From Incurvaria masculella (lineage: Eukaryota; Arthropoda; Insecta; Lepidoptera; Incurvariidae): a DNA stretch of 64,000 nucleotides. The translations under genes and the position numbers were made by a program. Positions within the stretch are counted from its first letter, which is position 1, and every line of letters begins with the position of its first letter. Under the pieces are notes generated by a model, which searched no databases, was not told the DNA's origin, and saw nothing but the letters and a program-made list of their open reading frames with translations. The stretch spans positions 28,779,021 to 28,843,020 of the forward strand of contig OX335642.1 of assembly GCA_946894095.1 (NCBI GenBank), read 5' to 3'. Shown here one piece after another: positions 56,162 through 64,000 of this stretch.

Positions 56162-56545
56162 GAGGCCTCAGTGGCCCAGTGGCGCGACACTTCGGCGATC
56201 GCTCTCCGAAGTTAAGCAACGCTGGGTCCGGTCTGGTCTTGGATGGGTGACCATTCGACCGTTGAGAGAGGCTGGCCGTGGTTCGGATTCCACGTTAAGC
56301 TGTAGGTCCCCTTCCTTTCTTACTAGGTGGTAGGGTTTATCCCGCCCGGGTTGGTACCATCGCATTGGATGAACGATGGTCGAAGCGGCAATGAAAATTG
56401 TCCGTGTTTTCCATCCAGTTCAATGTAGCCGTGCAATATAAGGAAGGTCCTGGCATGGCACCTAGTTCCCATGTGGTGTGTTGGGCTAATACCATGACAG
56501 AACTTGTAGTATTAGCCATCCATGTCCAGTCACATAAAAAAAAAA
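56162..56545 (+). mobile_element. SINE family A, 5S-rRNA-like head, full length
   Basis: GAAGTTAAGCAACGCTGGGT (56208 on) and GGATGGGTGACC (56241-56252) are the 5S A-box and C-box. A GTGGCCCAGTGG stretch upstream resembles a tRNA box A. Body and tail differ from the 38.46-kb copy at only a handful of positions, so both inserted recently. Confidence 0.92.
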
Positions 56546-56658
56546 GTAACCCAGCAAAAGAAAAAAATTAAAACTATTTAAACCATGCAAGACTTCAACG
56601 ATTGCGCTCGAAGATGAAATAATTACAAATGAATATTGATTTATACGGGTTAATTTTT

Positions 56659-56957
56659 AGGGTTCCGTACCCAAAGGGTGAAAACGGAACCCTATTACTA
56701 AGCCTCCGCTGTCCGTCCGTCCGTCCGTCCGTCAATCTGTCACAGGGCTGTATCTCATGAACCGCAATAGGTAGGCAGCTGAATTTTTCACAGAGTGTGT
56801 ATTTATTTTGCCGCTATAACAACAAATAGGTAAAATAAAAAAATAATAAAAAATAAAGGGGGGTCCCATACAAAAAACGTGATTTTTATGTGTTCAATCT
56901 TGTACGATGGTACGGAACCCTTCGTATGCGAGTCCGACTCGCACTTGGCCGGTTTTT
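56659..56957 (+). mobile_element. AGGGTTCCGTACC element, full length
   Basis: It begins AGGGTTCCGTACCCAAAGGG, has four to five GTCC units, and ends CTCGCACTTGGCCGGTTTTT. Confidence 0.85.
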
Positions 56958-57364
56958 TGTTATTGTATTATTTCTTCGCGGTTAAAGGATTATTATAAAA
57001 GAAAGAAATTTTAGACAATTTCATTATTGAAGGTACGGGTCATGTAATGTACTTGAAAATATGAATCAGTTTATCAAAAATCAACAATTTCCTTTAGTTT
57101 GCCGTGTAACATTACTTGACAGGATGTGCTCCTTATAAACGACACTGCAATAATACAAGACGTATCATTTTCTCAACATCAACGAGTTCTATACTATAAC
57201 ATATGCTAATGCAGTTTTAGTTTCAATCAAAATCGGCCTGAATACTCCTTTGAGTGATTTACGCAATTTCTTATGGTTTCGGTTTAAGCCATGAATGCAC
57301 ATTTGAAAAATTCACTCTGCATATACCAATATTTGTTGAAATTTTCACTGTTCTTCGACATATT

Positions 57365-57705
57365 ATTTAACGTTTACGGATAAACAGTGTTCAGCTTACT
57401 TATTTAGCTGATATCTGAACGAACGAAGCGTCAGAGGTCCTCCAGTAGGCCTATTCCTGGAATTCCGTTATCCATTATTCCGTTATTAACCAAAAAAATC
57501 CGGAGCATAGTTTTTTTAATAAATCAAGGCTCTGTCGAAATAATCGCTTTGAAAACCGCTATAAAAGCTGTTTACGTGACTCAGGATTCCTAATTACGAA
57601 ATCCCAGGAATAGGACTGCAGGTCGCGTCGCGAATCCTGATTATGTTCACAGCGTGGTCTACGAAACGTTCGAGCTAAATAAGTAAGCTTTATCCGTAAA
57701 CGGAA
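57365..57705. mobile_element. Nested foldback element
   Basis: Outer arms CGTTTACGGATAAA...GCTTACTTATTTAGCT (57370 on) and AGCTAAATAAGTAAGC...TTTATCCGTAAACG (to 57702) enclose an inner pair GGCCTATTCCTGGAATTCCG / CGAAATCCCAGGAATAGG. Confidence 0.75.
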
Positions 57706-58549
57706 AATAATATGAATTATTTATACCATACCTATCAGATTTAAAAAAGCGCAAACGATATTTAAAGCATACGAGACAACACAGACAACAGCAAATCTTC
57801 GTAACACAAATAACGGCCCTGAAAACGGCTATTTGGCCGGCATGGTTTTCAAAAGCCGAAAGTTCGAAAGCCCATGGGCGTTGTGGGAACCTCTTTGAGG
57901 GTTTGGCGTACACCATATGTCGCGCATTACACATTTCTTTAATGCTAAAACTATATTTGAAAGTGCTCTTCTTCTTGATGGATATTTGCGACATTTTTTT
58001 AAAACATTTTAAAAGTCAAATTAGAGAAAGGTAATCTTGCTTTATGTCAAATAAATATCTACATATTTACGTAAGCGCGGCAATGTTTTTAATTAAATAT
58101 ATTTTTTCTTTTATATTTACAACATGAAAACATCGGACCAATATAACATTATTATATCAGTGCCCTTAACAGCAATCTAAATACCACACAAACGTCGCAA
58201 ACAAATTAAATTGGAAACTTTGTACATCTGCGGGATTCAATTTCAGATAACCGCGCACATTTAGAACTTTAATTAATTTATCAAAAGCCAAAATATCCCG
58301 CGCTCACGTCCAAATAAGCTTTAATCGATTTCGGGCAGCTAATGAAACATCTCAATAAAGAGTCTCCGACGAGCATTTCCTGGTCCCGCTTCCCCTTCAC
58401 CCCTTCCGTACCTCCCCCCATGCCATAGGCTACTTTATGCGTTGCGTCGATCCAAGACCAGCAAGGAATAAAGAAAGCTGTAAAATAAGTTAAAAAAAAA
58501 GAAAAAGTTTATTAAAGTTAAGAGTTTGCTCTCCATTTATGTACAGAGC

Positions 58550-58897
58550 CGGTAGTCTCAGTTGTCACCTAAATTGGCGTTACGGCCAACCGATCGACTG
58601 GCGATTTCAAATGTATGGAGAAATTGAAGAGCGCGCGCAGCGGGCGTTAAGCGAACTAACATTTGCGAGTCCGAGCTTGATTTGACAGCGTACTCAACGT
58701 TGCCGTAAATACGTCGACGTTGCCGTTTACGTCCACTCCGCGTTTTCATACAAATCGGAAGTCCGCGTTTGACTTTGACAGCTTGAAGAAGTAAAACCAC
58801 AGAATATCTAGTAAAAACTTGTATGGAGTTTGGAGAAAACGCCATTCGATCGGTTTGCCGTAAACGCCAATTTAGGTGAGAACTCAGACTCTGGTAA
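58550..58897. mobile_element. MITE with ~50-bp terminal inverted repeats
   Basis: The left terminus GTCTCAGTTGTCACCTAAAT then TGGCGTTACGGCCAACCGAT is mirrored at the right by ATCGGTTTGCCGTAAACGCC then AATTTAGGTGAGAACTCAGA. It is about 345 bases long. GGTA flanks both sides and may be a target duplication. Confidence 0.8.
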
Positions 58898-59212
58898 TGT
58901 GTTTTGTGAGAAGTAGTTATCCATCGATTGTTGTAAACTAGTTTGTAAGTATCAAAGAAAAATAAATACAAACCTGGAAATGTTTATTGTCATTTCTTCT
59001 TCGCCAGATGTAATCGAACCTGCAGAAAAAGAAAAATCCGAGTATGTAACATACATCTAATGGAGGTAGTGGTAAACTGAAACTACATAGGTCTCCGCGA
59101 ATGTAGTGTAAAGCTGTGCGATCTGTAGACAGTAGAAGAAATTATGGGTATAGAGCAGAACAAATGTGATATGTACGTGGAATCGATCATAAATCAAGGA
59201 CACATTAATTAA

Positions 59213-59370
59213 GGTGGCCCTCCCCGGCGGGACTAACTCATTCGCGGGCATGGTACAAAACCGTGCTATTGCGCTCTGGGACCTTCTCTGTTTCAAAGAA
59301 AAAGACAGGCTCCGTGAAAAGGAGGATGCAACATGTGCCCAAGGAGACAATGCGCATCTCGTTGCGGTGG
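59213..59370 (-). mobile_element. TTAA MITE fragment
   Basis: It is preceded by TTAA (59209-59212) and starts GGTGGCCCTCCCCGG. Only the first ~155 bases are present before a SINE tail piece (CATCCATGTCCAGTTACATA). Confidence 0.7.
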
Positions 59371-59893
59371 GTGTAGTACATAATAGCCATCCATGTCCAG
59401 TTACATAAAAAAAATGTTATCGTTAAATTTCACTAGACGCTAATTATACTATGCCTGCGAGGGCGTCCTACGGAGCTAACTTCTGAAAGTGCGATTATTT
59501 CTCGTAAACATCGGGATTTATCCGTAAAGGCGTTCGCTAAGACAACGGAACATATTAATTATTGTTATTTGAGTAAATGAATTTACAATAATAACACGTT
59601 GTTGCTTTTACCATTGCGTTCCTTATCCAATTTGAATATGTGTAAGAAATAAATTGGAAGAGTTCAAGTTTTAAATTAGCGTGGGATAATTAGTTAGTTT
59701 TTTTTATTTTGTGACCAGTTTTGAATAAGGTAAACAAGGCATATGCCCATTAGCTCGGACAAGTAAAAACTCCCTTTTGTGAAGGGGGATATCTTTAAAA
59801 ACGTACGACTTTCAAGATGTTCACTACTGACAGTTAAATTAGAAACAGAATATATTATACCTAATATATACCTTTACCACAAACAATATTTTT

Positions 59894-60172
59894 AGGGTTC
59901 CGTACCCGAAGGGTGAAAACGGTTCGTCCGTCCGTCCGTCCGTCTGTCACAGGGTTATATCTCATGAACCGTAATCGGTAGGCAGCTGAAATTTTCACAG
60001 AGTGTGTATTTATTACACAACAAATACCGCTATAACAACAAATAGGTAAAATAAAAAATATAAAAAAAGTAAAGAAAATCCCATAAAAAAACGTGATTTT
60101 TTTGGGTTAAATCTTTTACGATGGTACGGAACCCTTCGTGTGCGAGTCCGACTCGCACTTGGCCGGTTTTTT
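59894..60172 (+). mobile_element. AGGGTTCCGTACC element
   Basis: It has the same start, GTCC-rich patch, ACAGGGTTATATCTCATGAA block and CTCGCACTTGGCCGGTTTTT end as the copy at 56.66 kb. Confidence 0.83.
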
Positions 60173-61317
60173 ACGATATGTTCGGGAGACAATGTGTTGT
60201 ATTAATAATTATTGTACTTTACGCCAGAAGATTGAAAGAAAATAGTCAACAAAACTCGAATAATTATGGGAGCGCACTTTGAGACCGATTTTTTTTTATT
60301 AATTTGCAGGATTACTCTAGTGACTCAGAATACGATAATGATGTCGACGAAAACTTAGGAAACAATAAAAACAAGTTACCTCATATTAATTTTGTTTGAC
60401 TTCAATATAATTGAACGAGCGAGCCCGAAGCGCGATCGGCTTTCCATTTCAGCTTGGGCATAAATGCTTTCGTATGGCTATCCTCCTCCACAGGTCGAAT
60501 TTCTCAACCGATTCTCGTGAAATTTTGTGTGCAGGTTCGATAATTATATCGTTTTTTTGGTCATTTTGAAAAATGTTCAAAAATTTCACAAAACGTTATA
60601 TAAGTAACAAGTGAGAAAATAAAGGAAAAACAATACGATTTTATTAAGGTGCGTGGTGAACATTAGAAAGACTCGCAAAGTCTACATCTCAGAGAGACAC
60701 TAGTAGTAATATAGTCGATAAGTATGCGCAACTTCATTCTCCCAACCCTAGGCTTGCTACTCTTACTGACAGTCAATCACAGCTCCCGGTTCTTCAGACA
60801 ATTCTCAAGTTTTTCGATTTGGCAGTTGGAAGAATTGTGAATCGTCTCCAGACCTAAGAACTGTCTCTGAATCTCAGAATTTCAAAGCTGTCTCAGGACG
60901 CAAACTATATTTTATGGAATATAGTTTATATAAATTAACTAGAATCATGTAAAATTTAACGAGGTCATTCAATGATCAACTGAATTTATTTTCGAGCAAA
61001 AATCTGCAATTGCTATTCCACCTTGGTAGCTTCTTTACCTTTGCAAAATTGGTCAGATACGGTTGGAGTCGCCCCGCGATGGCCGGGGACGTCTGCGTTT
61101 TCGCAACGCAGGCCGATTGTTCGCGAAAGGCAAAAGGATAAAAACAGAAGTAAACAAACGAATAAAGACGATTCTCTATGAATAAAATAAAAATTGCCAT
61201 CCGCCGAGAGATGGTATCGGAGTCGCGAGGTAGGCCGGGAGACGGAGTTCAAATCTGATAATAAATTCTCGACACTGTTTTCTTCGTCTTATCTTTTTCA
61301 AGGTAAGCTTAATGTTG

Positions 61318-61670
61318 TGAAGGGCTGGCGGACTTGCCTTCCATCTCAGAAGTCTGGGTTCAAATCCTCGCCCTGTTCATGCACCACTTTCGTTTTCTTT
61401 CTGAGTTCATTTAGTTACGAATGCGAGCTGTTCAATGATCGGAATCCATGCAAAACTGTAGGCCTCCTTCCCCGACTAGGTGGTAGGGTTAAGCCCGCCC
61501 ACGTTAGTTAGGATAGGTGAAGTTAGATGATTGAATCGAAAAAGATCGAAATCGATAAAGATGGTCGAAAAGGCAATGAAAAATTCCATTCAGTTAAATT
61601 TAGCCTAATGTACAGTAGTCCTTAAGGCGGACGTAGATGGCTAATACCACACCTATTCTAATAATATTCT
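61318..61670 (+). mobile_element. SINE family A, second tRNA-like head
   Basis: 'GGGCTGGCGGACTTGCCTTC' and box B-like GGGTTCAAATCC form the head. GTTCATGCACCAC, CGAATGCGAGCTG, CGACTAGGTGGTAGGGTTAA and a degenerate tail follow. Confidence 0.75.
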
Positions 61671-61689
61671 TAACACAACTCACAACATA

Positions 61690-61772
61690 GCTGAATGAGG
61701 ACGGCAAATCCTCGAGCTAAACGTTTGAGGAGGCCTACGCTCAGCAGTAGATGGCAAAAGACAGAATTGATC
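61690..61772 (+). mobile_element. RTE-like LINE 3' fragment
   Basis: 'GAGGAGGCCTACGCTCAGCA' is the characteristic end of RTE-clade coding sequence. Confidence 0.5.
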
Positions 61773-61777
61773 ATGAC

Positions 61778-62030
61778 ACGCCATGGGAACTACGGGAATA
61801 CCAAGATCTACCTTATTTCACATGGCTACATTGAATTGGATGAAAAACACGGTTTTTCATTGCCGCTTTAATCCACTAATTGAGGCTGGAGACCTACAGT
61901 TTTATGTGGTATCCGATACACGGCTAGCCTCAACGGTCGAAAACGGTCACCCATCCAGAACCCAACCGCGCCGAGAGTTGCTTCACTTTGTGTATCTAAC
62001 AGCTAGGCGCCACTGAGCTGCCAAGGCTTA
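61778..62030 (-). mobile_element. SINE family A, 5S-like head
   Basis: The reversed tail and body (CATGGCTACATTGAATTGGA) end in reversed 5S words (CGGTCACCCATCCAGAACCC) and GCCACTGAGCTGCCAAGGC. Confidence 0.7.
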
Positions 62031-63119
62031 TAAGTCTTGTTTAGAAATGTTGGTCAATGGATATATTTTATTTATTATTTAATTAATATGCGTGGCTCGC
62101 TCCCGGACTAGAGTCGGAGCATAAGCAGCTTATTTGGCGGACAGGGAGAATATGCTCCCATATAATGCTCTTATTAATACGGCCCGTATTAGTTCCCTCG
62201 TGTTTTTATGAACAACTTACAACTTGCGCGTAGCTCGCCGAATTACTTCGATTGCTATTGATTTGGTCGAACTGTCGTCCGCTCCCACGAATTTCGCCTC
62301 CCTTTTCATATTCCATTAATATTTGATTGCTTCGGTGCTATCACCAAGTAGGCAATATTACGAATCTCGTTTCGATTTCAGGGGTTTCTTAAATATATGT
62401 AAGTATGCAAAGTAAGATAATAACTTTTTTGTGTTAAAAGACGTGGTCACTCTACCCATTCCCCATGTGATAACTGTTAACATGCTCTTAATGTTGTACT
62501 AGGTTTTTGGAAGTTGGTTTCTAAAATATATTGTCAAAATCTACGTTTGTATGTTTTTTTTATACACCATTTAGATTGGAAAATATTGGCTAAAAATGGT
62601 GTCTTATTTACCTTAATTTTTTTTTTTTTTTTTAGTGAAGAATACTGATATTTACAAAGAAAAAAATAACGGACACAGAATGAAACTTTCTCAAGTGATT
62701 AAAAAACTTTGATTACGCTCGTTAATGGCAGTCACCGTGTAAAATTATGCCTTGGCCAATGGACAAAGAATGCATTGATTAACATTTTTAAGATTTCCGC
62801 TGCCTTCAAGGCAGCCGTAAGCGTGGTGTAAGGCGTACGCTTCGAACTTTCACGGGTGCTGCGAGAACCGTGCTGGCCGGCCAGGTGCTTCTCACATCAT
62901 GTTTGTAGGACCTCAGTTTGTACTTGGGGGGAAATTCATCTTCAGGAAGTGAGTTCCACAGTTTATCGACCTCATTCATCAAGGATTTACAGGTTCGGTT
63001 GTTCTTAATTCGAGGAATGGGTGCATTTATGGTATAGAGAGGAAATGGAGCGGTGGTGAAGAGGATAGAGCACAGAGTTGATTGTGCTGTGGTGGTTCCA
63101 GAACATAAAAATAATACAA

Positions 63120-63448
63120 CTGGGCCCACTGCATTTCTTTCCGTGCATGTCGTAAGAGCCAACTAAGGGATTCGGATTCCACGTAAAACTGTAGGTTCCC
63201 TTACTTGCTAGGTGGTAGGGTTGACGTAAAACTGTGAACCTGATGTGTCCCTATTAGGTGGTAGCTAGGGTTAAGCCGAAGCGGCAATGAAACATTTTCC
63301 ATGTCATCCATCCAGTTCAATGTACCCGAGCTCATAAAAAAAGGTCCTGGCATGGCACCTAATCCCTAAGGGAATGCGGTGTGTTGGGCTAATATCATGA
63401 CGGTAGGAGTGGTATTAGCCATATATGTCCAGTCGCATAAAAAACAAA
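63120..63448 (+). mobile_element. SINE family A, 'GTCGTAAGAG' head
   Basis: 'CCGTGCATGTCGTAAGAGCC' leads to the family body with a short internal repeat (CGTAAAACTGTAGG / CGTAAAACTGTGAA) and the complete tail, ending CCAGTCGCATAAAAAAC. Confidence 0.75.
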
Positions 63449-63973
63449 TCATTACGTACCAAATCCCACACAGCACAAAACGATGGCGCACTCTTCCAGG
63501 CGTCCTTGCTCCGCAGACTTTTCACGGAACGCATTTCGACTGCATCTATTATTTTCTAACTATAACCCGTTCAATATCACGAGATGCCCCGGCGCGGCCA
63601 CATCGCCTCCACGTGTGCACTGATTGGCTAAACAAACCGACTCTTCACGCGGTAACGCCGCGTAAATAAACGATCATTTCGTTGAACGTTATCATAGCGT
63701 GGATGTCGCTCCTTTGAATGCGTTAACATTGGAATTTATGTACACATAGGAGTGAGTAAGAGGAGCTCACGAAAATTATCGATGCTTTAGGATATGGATG
63801 AACCCAGTACGAAGTAATTATTAGTATTACTGTGGTTTGCCATTACTGTGGGTTAGAATGAAAAATACGGACAACTTTACATTTTATTTTCAATTTAATG
63901 AGATGGTACAAGCCTAGGGCCCTACTACTAACGCTATCGAGTAAGCGCGATCGAGAAGGCGATATCGCCTGTC

Positions 63974-64000
63974 ATAACATCTGTCAGCCTCAGTGGCCGA
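63974..64000 (+). mobile_element. Start of a 5S-headed SINE, cut by the window edge
   Basis: TCAGCCTCAGTGGCC matches the first bases of the 38.46-kb copy. Confidence 0.55.

Larger units (their letters stand above)
41935..64000. other. 22-kb region without recognisable protein-coding genes
   Basis: After MNAT1 I see no exon with a recognisable domain to the right edge. The longest open frames lie in SINEs, MITEs or GC-rich repeats. Sub-stretches with nothing recognised include 42.0-43.0, 44.2-44.45, 47.7-48.2, 50.45-51.65, 52.9-53.45, 54.0-56.1, 56.97-57.36, 57.7-58.5, 60.2-61.3 and 62.05-63.1 kb. Part of it may be a large intron of a gene with exons outside the window. Confidence 0.6.

Noticed and set aside
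61013..61252. A gene on the minus strand at 61.0-61.25 kb
   Set aside because: Overlapping frames have no recognisable domain, start context or splice support; the CpG patch alone is not enough.

Overview
The window is nuclear DNA from an insect, almost certainly a moth or butterfly (Lepidoptera). It shows small exons with GT-AG introns, AT-rich intergenic DNA packed with short interspersed elements, several copies of the 'AGGGTTCCGTACC...CTTGGCCGGTTTTTT' element and of the 'ACCGACTTCAA' repeat that are typical of lepidopteran genomes, and a short TTAGG-type (CCTAA)n tract. I cannot name the species.

Five host genes could be assembled exon by exon with matching intron phases. On the minus strand at 4.7-10.8 kb lies SLX4, the structure-specific nuclease scaffold; its last exon was not found. 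Directly upstream, on the same strand and apparently on the same exon, is a 100-residue single-pass membrane protein (10.8-11.5 kb) whose TAA stop is immediately followed by the best candidate SLX4 ATG. On the plus strand at 14.4-28.5 kb is a complete eight-exon MALT1-type paracaspase of 356 residues, a death-domain-like N-terminus joined straight to an arginine-type paracaspase domain. On the minus strand at 31.0-35.0 kb is a complete five-exon MAIP1 (m-AAA protease-interacting protein 1). Head to head with it, plus strand 35.8-41.9 kb, is a complete six-exon MNAT1/MAT1 (CDK-activating kinase assembly factor, TFIIH).

The left edge (0-3.3 kb) is the 3' part of an intact-looking LINE with reverse transcriptase and RNase H. 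A 5'-truncated Jockey LINE with a 9-bp target duplication lies in a paracaspase intron (21.4-22.5 kb), and a CR1-like LINE broken by a deletion across RT motif A lies in the last intron (25.5-28.3 kb). From 41.9 kb to the right edge I see no credible protein-coding gene: the 22 kb is a mosaic of SINEs, MITEs and foldback elements.

The repeats themselves are informative. One SINE family shares a body and tail but carries different 5' heads: two tRNA-like heads, a 5S-rRNA-like head and a third 'GTCGTAAGAG' head. A 542-bp TTAA-flanked MITE is present in two full-length copies of identical size plus fragments. Several nested insertions allow relative dating. The main points for follow-up are the compact insect paracaspase, the possible bicistronic small ORF-SLX4 transcript, and the promoter-swapping SINE family.
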